Counted from the stretch's first letter, positions 39,037 to 48,379 are shown. The stretch: DNA of 64,000 nucleotides from Methylocystis bryophila (GCF_027925445.1 NZ_AP027150.1:110579-174578), one strand, 5' to 3'. Translations and numbers: made by a program. The notes: generated by a model from the sequence alone, not told the origin.

Positions 39037-40569
39037 ATGACTCAGGCAGTGACCGTCCGGCGCGACGGCGATACCTTTCAAGCACGCCTCTTCTGGTGGC
39101 ACGCTGCTCGCCTGCTCGATCCGGAAAGCCCTATCATACGAATCGGCTTCGAGACCGGGCCAAAGGGTTTTGATGATATCTGGGTCGAGTACGACCCGGC
39201 ACGCGGCGCGCTCGACCAATATGGCGACCCGCTGCGGCGCGAGCATATGCAATGCAAATGGCATGTGACGCCAGACAGCTATGGGTACGCGCATCTCGTC
39301 GATCCGGAATTTATCAACGCCAATGCGCGCTCTCTCCTGCAGCGGGCACGTGAAGCCCAGCTCACCTATGCCCCTGAGGGGGGCGGTGTTCGGTTCAAAC
39401 TGGTGACTAATTGGCGGTTAGATCGCAAGGATCCGTTGCGCGAGATGGTCGGCAGCCGCTCCGGCGCCATACGGCTCGAGCGGCTCTACGGCTCGACGAC
39501 GGACAACAGCAAGGCTGGAGCGGTGCGAAAGGCCTGGCGGGAGCACCTTGGCATCGACGAAACGGAGCTTCGGCGCCTCGCTCGGACGCTCGCCTTCGGT
39601 GAAGCGGCTGATACTCTCGATGGGCTGCGTGATCACCTCGACATCCTATTCGGCTTGGTAGGGCTGCGTCGGATACCGGCGAACCAGAGTGCCTTTTCGT
39701 ATGATGATCTCGTCTTTCAATGGATGGCGCAAGGCCGGCTCGAGTTCGATCGCTCTGGCTTTAGATCAATTTGCACGCGTGAGGGTTTGCTCGGGTCGGC
39801 CGAAGGCGGGCCGCGAGTCTTTGGCGTGAAGTCCTTCGAGCACGCATTCGACCGGCTAGAGGAGCGCTGCCATGCGGTCCTCGACCTAATTCCAGCATTC
39901 GATGAGCGTTACATTCGTAGCGAGGAAGATTGGGAAGCGAAGCTCTACCCCGCGCTCCGCACATTTCTCCAAAAGGCCGCCAAGGATCACCCTCGGTTGA
40001 GACTCGCACTCGACGCTCACGTCACACTTGCATTTGCCGCAGGTTCCATCCTCAACATCAAGTCCGGTCGCCAGGTCGAACTAGAGCAGCGGAGCACGGG
40101 CCGACGCATTTGGGCCCCGGATGATATGATCTCCAATCCAAGCTGGCCGACGTTGATCGCTGAAACCATAAAGCTTCGTCCAGACCAGCCCGACCTCGCT
40201 GTCGCGCTCGGCCTAACGCATGATGTTTCCGCGGACGTTCGTCGGTATTGCGACGCCAAGCTTCCTAATGTGGGTCGATTGCTAATTCTAAATCCGAGCA
40301 CTGGCTCCGCTGCCCAGTCGGTCGCTTGCGGCCGACACGCATTCGATCTCGCTGATGCTGCGACCAGCGCGGTTCGCGCAGCAAGGGCCGATGGTGCGGG
40401 CCTCATGCACCTGTTCATCGCCGCGCCCAACGCTTTCACCTTCTTTCTCGGCCAGCGCCAGACGGTCCTCGGCCCTGTCCGCCTGTACGAGTTCGATTTC
40501 GATGGCGGGCGAGATCGGTCTTATACGCCAGCGCTCACATTGCCCCTGCCGACGCCTTCGTGCCAGTAG
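39037..40569 (+). CDS. cap4: CBASS effector, DUF4297-type nuclease with SAVED sensor (Cap4-like)
   Basis: A 510-residue effector. The N-terminal nuclease domain resembles the DUF4297 endonucleases: FQARLFWWHAARLL, then Asp46/Asp47 in GFDDIWVEYDP and the QCK (72-74) of a PD-(D/E)xK site. The C-terminal SAVED domain has the paired Rossmann-like repeats, including GAGLMHLFIAAPNAFTFFLGQ and RLYEFDFDG near the end. Ligand binding to SAVED should oligomerise the protein and unleash double-strand DNA cutting, killing the infected cell. The start is ATG 39037, where the family begins; upstream ORF residues are a shadow. Identity as Cap4 rather than another SAVED effector rests on the N-terminal motif. 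Confidence 0.85.
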   Translation: MTQAVTVRRDGDTFQARLFWWHAARLLDPESPIIRIGFETGPKGFDDIWVEYDPARGALDQYGDPLRREHMQCKWHVTPDSYGYAHLVDPEFINANARSLLQRAREAQLTYAPEGGGVRFKLVTNWRLDRKDPLREMVGSRSGAIRLERLYGSTTDNSKAGAVRKAWREHLGIDETELRRLARTLAFGEAADTLDGLRDHLDILFGLVGLRRIPANQSAFSYDDLVFQWMAQGRLEFDRSGFRSICTREGLLGSAEGGPRVFGVKSFEHAFDRLEERCHAVLDLIPAFDERYIRSEEDWEAKLYPALRTFLQKAAKDHPRLRLALDAHVTLAFAAGSILNIKSGRQVELEQRSTGRRIWAPDDMISNPSWPTLIAETIKLRPDQPDLAVALGLTHDVSADVRRYCDAKLPNVGRLLILNPSTGSAAQSVACGRHAFDLADAATSAVRAARADGAGLMHLFIAAPNAFTFFLGQRQTVLGPVRLYEFDFDGGRDRSYTPALTLPLPTPSCQ

Positions 40570-40593
40570 GAGCTGAGATTTAACAGGATTATG

Positions 40594-40779
40594 TCAAGCA
40601 ACAGTTGAGCGTCCACTCTCAGGCAGCCAGTTAACTTTTGCTCCTGGCGCATCTGTGCCCTTCGGCTTCCCAAGCTGACAACCTCCGATCTCGTTAGCCA
40701 TTGCCTGAAGCGCGAGACGCGAAGCCAGGTCGGTTGCTCGCGCTTCGCGGTGCAATCGTGTGATCGTCACCCGTCGCAT
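40594..40779 (-). CDS. Small hypothetical protein downstream of virD4
   Basis: A 61-residue ORF that begins in a 1-base overlap (TAATG) with the virD4 stop, which suggests translational coupling at the end of the virB/virD4 operon. The N-terminus MRRVTITRLHREARATDLA is basic and helical. No known family. The overlap is the main support. Confidence 0.45.
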   Translation of the reverse strand: MRRVTITRLHREARATDLASRLALQAMANEIGGCQLGKPKGTDAPGAKVNWLPESGRSTVA

Positions 40780-43175
40780 TATACGTTTAGGAGTTCACCT
40801 AGATCATCCGGCGTGTCTTGGAAAAGCGCCGACGCGGCTTCGAACCGCGCCGCGTCGGATTCGAACTCTGCCCGCTTCTGTCCCGCGAAAGTCGACGCGA
40901 CCGCCGCCTTCAAATCCTCTACCCATTCCGCAGCTTCGGCGCTCACGCCTGCGACGAGCGCGACCATATCCGCAGATTCGGGCGCCTTCTCCACTTCGCC
41001 GCAACCGGCGCTCTCCACGGTGACGGGCGGGGGCAGTGGCGTAATATCAGCGGGAGGAAGCACAGGCACTGCGGGCCCTAAATCGGCAGAGCCAAGTCCG
41101 TGAGTCGAAACACCCGCCCTTTCGGCTCTGTCCGCATTGAGAAGATTTCGGGCGGCGATAATTTCGGCGCGCAGCGATTTCGTCAGAACGTCCGGCCGGG
41201 TGGCGCGTCGGATCGAGAAGCCGCACGGCTTCTTCAAGATCCCGATCGACTGAGGTTCGGTTCGAAGCTCTTTGCAGAGCGCAGCGATCGACCCGTTGCT
41301 CGCTTCGTTCATTGCCGCGACGAAAGCTGCGCGGAAGGGCTCGTCGTCAACGAAGATTTCCTCAGCAGCGACCATCACGCGCGCCAACGCCGCGTCATGT
41401 TTCGCTCCAAGCGCAGGCACCGCAATTGTCCCGCTCGGATCAGTCGACCAGTCCCGAGATGGCCGCTCCGCTCCAACTTCCGGCACGCTTAGTTGAGCCC
41501 TGAAAGGCGCCGACGCCGCGGCTTTCCGCTTGTATCCGCCATCCGTGAAGAAGTTGACCTTGTCCAAGACAACTGGGTACTGACCGCGAACCAGCAGAAC
41601 TGACTTTTTGCTGTCCAACCGCCGAAGCGCTTCCGGGGCGATGAGGGGCTCGAGCTCCCAGCGCCCTTGGGTCGTGCGGCTCGCACGAGGCGCCCCGCCG
41701 ATCAAGCTCCCGCCTCCGACTGAAGTCCCCCATCCTTCGCGGCGAATGTAGTGCTTTCCAATTTCGTCGGAGCAATATTTCGCGGTCGTCTCGTCGCCGA
41801 CGCCGATCAGGAGCTTCACGTCCATATTGCCGACGAGCATGTCGCGCGTCGGCTTGCCGTAGCGCACGTCCAATTGAGTCAGGCCCTGTGCGATCACCGC
41901 AATTTGGAATCCATAGCCCGCGACGAGTGGCGCTCGATCGACAATTTCGGGCATGCGTCCGAATTGGTAAAATTCGTCAAGCATCAGGAGAAGCCTGTGC
42001 GGCTCGTCGAGGCCTGGAAGGTTCCTCAGCAACACGTCATGGACTTGCTGCACGAGCAGGCGCACGACCGCTTCGACCGAGCCGAAATTCCCAATCGGAG
42101 TTCCGATCAGAATCGTGAGTGGCCTTCGCCTCAAGTCCGCGATGTTGAAGTCGCTGCGGCTTGTAGCGTCATCGACGAGCTTGTTGTTCCATCCATCGAG
42201 CGCCGTGACGATGTGCGCCTCGAAGGACAAGCGCTGCTTTTCCTCGCGGCCAATGTGCTGCCGAAATTTGTCTGCGACGAACTCGTTCAGATCCGGCTCG
42301 GCGAGAAGAATATCGGCCATGACGGCCGCGAGGCTCCGACCGCGGCTCATCATCTTGAGCGCGGACTTTATCGTCCGCTGCCCGCGCATCGTGTCGCTGT
42401 CGATTACATAGCCCAGGAGGCCGGCGAAGAGGCCTCTGGCGGTTTCCGCCCAATAAGAATCTCCGGTCGCCGGCGTCGGAATGAGGCTCCGGGCAATGTT
42501 CGCGACGTCGGTTGCTCGTTCGGGCCAAGGCGCGACGAGATCGAGGGGATTCCAACAATGCGACTCGGCGGAACCGGGGGAGAACAAAAACACCCGCTGG
42601 CCCATGGCCGCCCGCGCGGCGCCAACCTCGGCCCACATCTCGCGCTTTATGTCCAAGCCGATCAAGGAGCCGCGCCATTCGAGAGCGTTCGGTAGCACGA
42701 AGCCGACACCCTTGCCGGCGCGCGTCGGGCCGTTCACGTAAATGTGGCTTGCGCCGCTGTAGCGGACGTCCTTGCCGTTGAAGCGTCCGAGGAAAATCGA
42801 GTAGCCGGGCTCACCATTCAGCAAATCCGCCTTTCGCAGATCGTTCAGCGTCGCAAGCCGCGCGCCCCCTGGGGGAGGCCTGATCGCGCGAAGGCTTTCC
42901 ACCATCTGCATGGTGACGACGGCGACGACGACGATAGCGATCGTGGCAAGGAGCGTCGCCCGCGCGACCAGATTGTGGACGACCGGATCACCCCACTCGC
43001 TTTGAGCGGCGCGCAGGGGCAGCAGCAGCTCAAAGCCCCGCGAGAAGCGCGTCCAGAGCAGCCAGCTGTGCGTGCGCCCGGCGACCGCCAGCGCATAGGA
43101 GGCTTCCCAGATAAGGAAGGCGGCCGCCAAGGCGCAGAGCGCGCCGAGGAGATAGAGCAGCCAGCGCATCGACAC
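40779..43175 (-). CDS. virD4: Type IV coupling protein VirD4/TraG
   Basis: A 798-residue inner-membrane ATPase that brings the relaxosome to the T4SS. Two N-terminal membrane regions (about 4-30 and 68-92) precede the ATPase domain. Walker A is GPTRAGKG at 149-156 and Walker B is LLLMLDEF, followed by QFGRMPEIVDRAPL and the IAVIAQGLTQLD block. A Pro/Ala-rich C-terminal 200 residues likely gives substrate specificity. It starts 3 bases after the virB11 stop. Confidence 0.9.
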   Translation of the reverse strand: MSMRWLLYLLGALCALAAAFLIWEASYALAVAGRTHSWLLWTRFSRGFELLLPLRAAQSEWGDPVVHNLVARATLLATIAIVVVAVVTMQMVESLRAIRPPPGGARLATLNDLRKADLLNGEPGYSIFLGRFNGKDVRYSGASHIYVNGPTRAGKGVGFVLPNALEWRGSLIGLDIKREMWAEVGAARAAMGQRVFLFSPGSAESHCWNPLDLVAPWPERATDVANIARSLIPTPATGDSYWAETARGLFAGLLGYVIDSDTMRGQRTIKSALKMMSRGRSLAAVMADILLAEPDLNEFVADKFRQHIGREEKQRLSFEAHIVTALDGWNNKLVDDATSRSDFNIADLRRRPLTILIGTPIGNFGSVEAVVRLLVQQVHDVLLRNLPGLDEPHRLLLMLDEFYQFGRMPEIVDRAPLVAGYGFQIAVIAQGLTQLDVRYGKPTRDMLVGNMDVKLLIGVGDETTAKYCSDEIGKHYIRREGWGTSVGGGSLIGGAPRASRTTQGRWELEPLIAPEALRRLDSKKSVLLVRGQYPVVLDKVNFFTDGGYKRKAAASAPFRAQLSVPEVGAERPSRDWSTDPSGTIAVPALGAKHDAALARVMVAAEEIFVDDEPFRAAFVAAMNEASNGSIAALCKELRTEPQSIGILKKPCGFSIRRATRPDVLTKSLRAEIIAARNLLNADRAERAGVSTHGLGSADLGPAVPVLPPADITPLPPPVTVESAGCGEVEKAPESADMVALVAGVSAEAAEWVEDLKAAVASTFAGQKRAEFESDAARFEAASALFQDTPDDLGELLNV

Positions 43176-43177
43176 TC

Positions 43178-44248
43178 TCAGGCCCTCTCGCCAAAGCCGC
43201 GGAAATATATCTCCGCGACGCCGCGCGTCGGCCGCCGCCGCAATTGCACCACCATCGGCACCACCGAGCGGACGTATTCCATGATCTCCGCCTTGCTGAG
43301 CTTCAGATCGGATTGCAGCGTCATCAGCGCGAGGCGCTCAAACGCGCCGTAGCAGCTGTCGGCATGAAGCGTCGTCAGAGAGCCGGGATGGCCAGTATTG
43401 ACGGCCTGGAGGAAGGTCGCCGCCTCGGCGCCGCGGATTTCGCCGAGGAACAGCCGATCGGGCCGCAACCGCAGGCTCGACTCCAGCAACTCCTGGACTG
43501 TCACCTGCGCCAGGCCCTGCCCGCCTTTGGAGGCGAGCAGCGACAACCAGTTCAGCTGGGGCGGCTGCAGCTCGCGCGTGTCTTCGATCGAGATCACGCG
43601 TTCGGTGTCGGGGACCTCCTTGAGCAGCGCATTCAGAAAGGTCGTCTTGCCCGACGACGTGCCGCCGGAAATAATCATCGTCACGTAGTTCTTGACGGCG
43701 AAGCGAAGCGCCTTTTGCACGCCGACCGGGTTCGCTTCCTTTAGCAACTCGGCAAGCTCGGTCTCGATCTCCGGATAGTGGTTGAAGTCCGCCTTGAGCG
43801 GTCCCCGCACCTTCACGGTCTCGAAGGCGCCCATTTGCGCGTAGTCGTCCAGGTCGAGATTGGCGATAACCTGCTTGCGGATCGAGAACGCCCCGCCCGA
43901 AGGCGCCGCCGGCGCGAGCACCCCCTGAAACCTTTCGCCATGCGGCATCGCCGCCGAAAGGAGCGGCGTCGAGGAGTTCACCGACTGTTGGGTGATCGAG
44001 GCCACATGTTCGGCCAGTCGCCGAATGGCCGTCTCGGTCAGTTCGGGAATCTCGAAGCGCTCCATGGCGGGCTTGCCAAGCGCCTCGACCCAAACCTCTC
44101 CCGGCCTGTTGACGCAGATCTCGATGACGTCAGGGTTTTGTAACCAAGCCCGAATGGGCTCCGCCGCGTTCCGGAAGAACACCGGCAGGGTCTCCCAAAG
44201 CGGGATCTTCGTCGCGCCGCGGACGTCTATTGGGGTGCTTGAGTTCAT
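43178..44248 (-). CDS. virB11: VirB11 secretion ATPase
   Basis: A 356-residue hexameric traffic ATPase of the T4SS. The N-terminal domain has WLQNPDVIEICVNRPGEVWVE. Walker A is SGGTSSGKTT near 194-203. The Asp box ISIEDTRELQ and the Walker B region LFLGEIRGAEA follow, and the His box includes GHPGSLTTLHA. The ATG at 44248 has AGAGG six bases upstream and family alignment begins there, although it lies 119 bases inside the virB10 frame. Confidence 0.92.
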   Translation of the reverse strand: MNSSTPIDVRGATKIPLWETLPVFFRNAAEPIRAWLQNPDVIEICVNRPGEVWVEALGKPAMERFEIPELTETAIRRLAEHVASITQQSVNSSTPLLSAAMPHGERFQGVLAPAAPSGGAFSIRKQVIANLDLDDYAQMGAFETVKVRGPLKADFNHYPEIETELAELLKEANPVGVQKALRFAVKNYVTMIISGGTSSGKTTFLNALLKEVPDTERVISIEDTRELQPPQLNWLSLLASKGGQGLAQVTVQELLESSLRLRPDRLFLGEIRGAEAATFLQAVNTGHPGSLTTLHADSCYGAFERLALMTLQSDLKLSKAEIMEYVRSVVPMVVQLRRRPTRGVAEIYFRGFGERA

Positions 44249-45476
44249 ACAACGCCTCTTTCACAGGGTCGGGATAGAGGTCGGAGAAATCGAGATCGCG
44301 CTTCACGAAAACGAGAATTCGCGTGCCCTGATCGACATAGATCGTCGGCGGAATGTGGATCTCGTCTTTCAACGCCTCTTCCGCCATACGCGAGATGGCT
44401 TGGCTAGCGGCCTGGGCGCCGATTTGCCGTGCGCTGAGGAGTGTCGAGTTCTGGGTCCCGGCTATGGGAATGAGCTGACCGGTCACCGGATCGAAAGCGT
44501 ACTGCTGGTTTCCCGGCTGATTTTGATTTTGTCCGAGCGACGCGACGAATTGCGCGCCGCCGCCGGTGAGCGTCAGCAAGGCCGCATTCCCGAACCTGTC
44601 GAGAAAATGCTTGTCCACCTCGCCTTCGAGACCCGAGCGACCGAGATTGTCGGTCCCGTAGGATCCAAGCATCAGCGACACGCCATCCGCCCGCAACATG
44701 CGCGTCCAGATGATCAAGACCCGCGACTGTCCTCGGACGACGCCGGAGCGATATTCGCCCGTGAGCATCGTTCCCTTAGGGATGAGGACTCGCCGCCCGT
44801 CGAAGGAATAGACGTCTTCGCTGACCGAGGCGCGCACATTGCCCGGAAGGTCCGACTGAATGCCTGTCTCCAGGACGCCGCGGATCATGAAGCCCTGGGG
44901 GACGAGCGCATCGATGCGATTGTGTTTGACGGCCCGAGCTCGGGTCACGTCGCTTTCGGCGTTACGAAGAAAGCGCCGATTGGAATCTTCATCGTCCTTC
45001 TCGACTCCGACCCTCGCGGAAGGATCGACCGACGCCGTTCCTTCCTTTTCATTGATCGCGAGCATGGGCGAACGGAGGCGAGCTTCCAATTTCGCCTCAG
45101 TTTCCTTGCGCAGCCGCTCGAGCTCCGCCAGGCGCTGCGCTTCGCCGTCATCCAACTTCGGTTCCATGGCGGGCGTAGGGCTGACCACGACGGCAGGCGG
45201 AGGAGCCGGCGGCGCCGGGATCACGAACCTATTGTCTTCGACCTTTGGGGGAGGCCGGTCGAAAGTCGCACCGGGCTGCAGCCGGGCGGTCGCAAAAGAT
45301 TCCTCGCCGGCGTTCTGCGGCTTCGTTTGCTTCCGAATCGACGCGTACCACATGAGGCCGATGACGATCGCCGCAGCGAGAACGGCGACGCCGCCCAGCA
45401 TCACATTGGGGTTTGATGACTGGCGCGTAACCGTCTCATGCGCGAGCCGGCCTTCTTCCTCGAAATCAGCAGCCAT
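44130..45476 (-). CDS. virB10: VirB10 T4SS core protein
   Basis: A 448-residue protein that spans both membranes. It has a short cytoplasmic segment, one helix (NVMLGGVAVLAAAIVIGLMW, about 26-45), a Pro-rich periplasmic linker (PPAPPPAVVVSP) and the beta-barrel domain with RGVLETGIQSDLPG and LIPKGTMLTGEY. The typical end IYVDQGTRILVFVKRDLDFSDLY is followed by an extra 40-residue tail overlapping virB11. ATG 45476 is preferred over an in-frame GTG at 45482 because of spacing to a TAGGGG site. Confidence 0.9.
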   Translation of the reverse strand: MAADFEEEGRLAHETVTRQSSNPNVMLGGVAVLAAAIVIGLMWYASIRKQTKPQNAGEESFATARLQPGATFDRPPPKVEDNRFVIPAPPAPPPAVVVSPTPAMEPKLDDGEAQRLAELERLRKETEAKLEARLRSPMLAINEKEGTASVDPSARVGVEKDDEDSNRRFLRNAESDVTRARAVKHNRIDALVPQGFMIRGVLETGIQSDLPGNVRASVSEDVYSFDGRRVLIPKGTMLTGEYRSGVVRGQSRVLIIWTRMLRADGVSLMLGSYGTDNLGRSGLEGEVDKHFLDRFGNAALLTLTGGGAQFVASLGQNQNQPGNQQYAFDPVTGQLIPIAGTQNSTLLSARQIGAQAASQAISRMAEEALKDEIHIPPTIYVDQGTRILVFVKRDLDFSDLYPDPVKEALYELKHPNRRPRRDEDPALGDPAGVLPERGGAHSGLVTKP

Positions 45477-45488
45477 GATCACGCGCCC

Positions 45489-46358
45489 CTATTGTTGCGG
45501 GAAGATGAGGCTCGGCGCCCAACCGCCCGGAAGTAGGTTCGTCAAGAAGTCGCCATCCGGCGCATGCACCGCCTGGATCTCGGGTTGGACGTCCGTCTCT
45601 CGCGTCGTCAGTGGCGGCTCCGCTTCGGCCCGCATGTTGAAGACGCAGGCCGTCAGGGGTCCGTTGCGCATGGTCCACTGACCCGCTGTGCGGTCGACGA
45701 CGATCATCTCGCCTTCGCGCCGAGAGTTGATGAGCGTCTCCGACCGATCCGGGTTGACGAAGAAAATCCCTGGGACGTCGCCTGAAAACCGGAAGTAGGT
45801 TTTCCTCCCATCGTCGAAAACATATTCTGGCTTGACGGTTGCCGAGCCTTTGTAGCTGTAATCGAAGTTTCGGATGCTTGAACGCTCCGCGTTCCGCTTG
45901 TTGGGAAAGGCCGCGAGTTCTCGCGCCTTTTCCAAGAGTCGCGCGTCGGCTTCCTCGTCCGGATAGGTGAAGCGCACCTTGAACACGACCCGACGATCAT
46001 GGCCGCCGCTCGTGCGCAAGATGAAGGAATAAATTCGTTTCCTCGTGGTCACGACGGTCATGTTGGTGACCGCGTCCGGCTCCAGGGGCTTGATGAACAG
46101 AAATTGCTTCGACTGGTCGGGGACCGCCTGCCAGCCGACGGTGTCCCCGAGCGCGACGGTGGCGATCTTCTCGTCGTCGCCCAGAACGATGATGGTCGAG
46201 ACGCCCCGCGTTCCCCAAATCGTGACCACATTGTCCTTCTCGAAGGGAACCGTGCGCAGGCGCGAATCCGCCAGGACCGGCAAGGGCGAGCGTTCGGCGA
46301 CGGCGGCCGATGAGAAAATGGCGGCGAGCAGGAGGCTCGTAATCAAAACCTTGTTCAT
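45489..46358 (-). CDS. virB9: VirB9 T4SS outer-membrane-complex protein
   Basis: A 289-residue periplasmic component. The signal peptide is MNKVLITSLLLAAIFSSAAVA, followed by the VirB9 N-terminal fold (DNVVTIWGTRGVSTIIVLGDDE) and a C-terminal beta-sandwich (FDYSYKGSATVKPEYVFDDGRKTYFRF and PGIFFVNPDRSETLIN) that contacts VirB7 and VirB10. The ATG overlaps the virB8 stop. It lies 12 bases from the virB10 start. Confidence 0.92.
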   Translation of the reverse strand: MNKVLITSLLLAAIFSSAAVAERSPLPVLADSRLRTVPFEKDNVVTIWGTRGVSTIIVLGDDEKIATVALGDTVGWQAVPDQSKQFLFIKPLEPDAVTNMTVVTTRKRIYSFILRTSGGHDRRVVFKVRFTYPDEEADARLLEKARELAAFPNKRNAERSSIRNFDYSYKGSATVKPEYVFDDGRKTYFRFSGDVPGIFFVNPDRSETLINSRREGEMIVVDRTAGQWTMRNGPLTACVFNMRAEAEPPLTTRETDVQPEIQAVHAPDGDFLTNLLPGGWAPSLIFPQQ

Positions 46359-47104
46359 TGCGAAGCGCCTCCGGCGAGAGGAGCCACGGTCTCCTGGTCC
46401 TTGCGATATTCGATGACCTGGAAGCCCAGCGGATTGTCGAAGCGCCACTCGTTGCGCATCGGCTCCTGGGTGTAGCGGAACCTGACATTCGCCGCCCAAT
46501 GTTCGATGATCTGCTCTCGCTCATTGGTGCGTGTCGTCATGAAGCGAACGGCCGCGGTCGCCGGCGCCTTGGGGTTGTCCATCCAGCCGTGCGTCAGGAA
46601 GTTCACGCTCTTGACGTAGACCTTGATCCGTCCCGTCGCTCCCCAGAGCTTCATCGGATTGTTCGGATTCGTCGCAGAAAACTGGTCGCTAAGCTCCTTG
46701 CTCGCGTCGCCGGCCGAAAGCAGCGACGCCAGCTCGAAATTGTCCCGGAGCGCCGGCGGATCGTAGGTCTCGCGAGCGCGGATGAAGCGAACGATGTTCG
46801 CCTGAGTCACGGCTTCCCGCTCGGATATCGGTCCGCCACTCTCGAGCGGCCGGGCGACCTCGACATAGCCCGTGGCCTTGTCCACCAGGAGCGTCACGAC
46901 CTCGATGGACTTTAGGGGAATGAGCATGAAGAGGGCGACGAGAACCGCCACAAGCGCAAGGCCCATCAGGCTCGCGACTACGCGCCAGGCGTTCCTGGAG
47001 AGCTCGAGCCGGCGGTAGATGTCGCGCTCCCAGCGCGCGCCATCGTGGTAATAGCTGTCGCTCACGAGCGGCGATCGCCCGCCGGTCTCCACATCATCGG
47101 ACAT
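46355..47104 (-). CDS. virB8: VirB8 T4SS inner-membrane protein
   Basis: A 249-residue bitopic protein. The cytoplasmic tail with YYHDGARWERDIYRRLELSRN precedes one membrane helix at about 42-64, then a periplasmic NTF2-like domain with FIRARETYDPPALRDNFELASLLSA and the strand EHWAANVRFRYTQEP. It nucleates the inner-membrane complex. It starts 11 bases after the virB6 stop. Confidence 0.92.
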   Translation of the reverse strand: MSDDVETGGRSPLVSDSYYHDGARWERDIYRRLELSRNAWRVVASLMGLALVAVLVALFMLIPLKSIEVVTLLVDKATGYVEVARPLESGGPISEREAVTQANIVRFIRARETYDPPALRDNFELASLLSAGDASKELSDQFSATNPNNPMKLWGATGRIKVYVKSVNFLTHGWMDNPKAPATAAVRFMTTRTNEREQIIEHWAANVRFRYTQEPMRNEWRFDNPLGFQVIEYRKDQETVAPLAGGASQ

Positions 47105-47115
47105 GCTGGACGCCC

Positions 47116-48180
47116 CTATCCCTGTTCGCTGCGAAGTTGAGCCGCGCGGCTCTCAAGGAGAGCGGCGGCCACCTGCTCCGCGCGCGGGTCGTAGCTTGCG
47201 CCGCGCTGCACCGTGGCGCCGCCCGGCCCGATCGTGTAACCGCCGCCCGTCGGCGGCGGCAGCGCGGCTTGGCGGTAGCCGCCGTCGAGTCGCCCGTCTC
47301 GCCAAGCCCGCCAAGCTCCTTGCGCCCGGCCGGGGACGTCGATGATGTCGCGCAGCGCATAGCCCCCGGCGATCGAGGCCGCGATTTGGAGGGAAAGCGG
47401 CAATAGGGCGCTACCGACGCCGCAAAGGATCAGGAATGGCGCGATCACTGTCATTCCCGACGATACGTCCGTGATCGACCCTAGATTGGTGATCGTAGCG
47501 TTCATGAGCGTCAGCAGAAATCCGAGGATGCCGTAAACGACGACGGGGACGATCGCGTATTGGGCGCAGGTGCGCAGCCACCCCGTGAAGAGGACCGAGC
47601 TGAAGTTGAAGAGGGCCATGGCGATGAACAGCGGCCCGAGCCCCAGCAGGACGAAGAGAGCGATCTTGCCCACGAGCACGAGGCTCACAGCGATCGTGAT
47701 GAAGACGACGGCGGCGACGAGCAACACGATTGCGAGCAGCGACAGGCCGATCGCGGCGCCCCAGCCGCCCGACGCCGCGACCGTCTTGCCCGCCGTCAGA
47801 GCATTGGTGACGAGAGTCGAAAGCGTGGAGGAAACCGAGGTCTCCGGCGTTCCGCAACTCGCGCCGCCGACGGCGGTGCAAACGGCCGTCGCCACGCCGT
47901 CGGCGCCTTTAGTGAAGACATTGACGACGATCGAGGAGAAATCGCCCCAGTTAAAAGCCAAGGTGTAGATGACGCCGATGCGGAAAATTCGCCACATAAA
48001 CGCGCCCGCGGTCAGCGGGGCGCGTCCGTAGATCATTTCATATCCCCAATAGGCCACATAGACCGTCAAAGCTGCGGTGAACACCGGCGCGAGGCTCGAC
48101 GAGATGGACTGATAAATCTGTTGCACCGCGGATGCTGCGACAGTGTCCACCTTCTGGAATAGCGCCGAGATGATGTCCAC
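47116..48180 (-). CDS. virB6: VirB6/TrbL polytopic T4SS protein
   Basis: A 354-residue inner-membrane protein with about six helices. The core segments include YVAYWGYEMIYGRAPLT, LSLLAIVLLVAAVVFITIAVSLVLVGKIALFVLLGLGPLFI-like hydrophobic runs, and the FTGWLRTCAQYAIVPVVVYGILG block. It forms the substrate channel with VirB8 and VirB10. GTG 48180 is preceded by AGGAGGG, whereas the longer ORF to 48258 would overlap the upstream lipoprotein gene. The C-terminal 80 residues are soluble and repetitive. Confidence 0.85.
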   Translation of the reverse strand: MDIISALFQKVDTVAASAVQQIYQSISSSLAPVFTAALTVYVAYWGYEMIYGRAPLTAGAFMWRIFRIGVIYTLAFNWGDFSSIVVNVFTKGADGVATAVCTAVGGASCGTPETSVSSTLSTLVTNALTAGKTVAASGGWGAAIGLSLLAIVLLVAAVVFITIAVSLVLVGKIALFVLLGLGPLFIAMALFNFSSVLFTGWLRTCAQYAIVPVVVYGILGFLLTLMNATITNLGSITDVSSGMTVIAPFLILCGVGSALLPLSLQIAASIAGGYALRDIIDVPGRAQGAWRAWRDGRLDGGYRQAALPPPTGGGYTIGPGGATVQRGASYDPRAEQVAAALLESRAAQLRSEQG

Positions 48181-48199
48181 AGCTGACAGGCCCTCCTGT

Positions 48200-48379
48200 T
48201 TAGCGATTAACGGGAAGAAGCGGCCCGCAATCGCTCGCCGCGGCATAGGCTCGCCCAAGGGACCACGAGGAGCCGTCGCGCGTGCAGGGCGCCATCAGGT
48301 CCTTATGCGCGCAAGCCGAGAGGGCAGTCAGCGCCATGCTGATGGCGACGACGAAAGCGCGTCGAATTCTTTTTCTCAT
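48200..48379 (-). CDS. virB7: VirB7-like lipoprotein, 59 residues
   Basis: A small lipoprotein gene. It starts MRKRIRRAFVVAISMALTA and has the lipobox LSAC, so Cys22 becomes the lipidated first residue. The mature part reads AHKDLMAPCTRDGSSWSLGR and ends PLLPVNR. Two more cysteines could form disulfides with VirB9. Position between virB5 and virB6 and the size fit VirB7. It ends 20 bases before the virB6 GTG. Confidence 0.8.
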   Translation of the reverse strand: MRKRIRRAFVVAISMALTALSACAHKDLMAPCTRDGSSWSLGRAYAAASDCGPLLPVNR

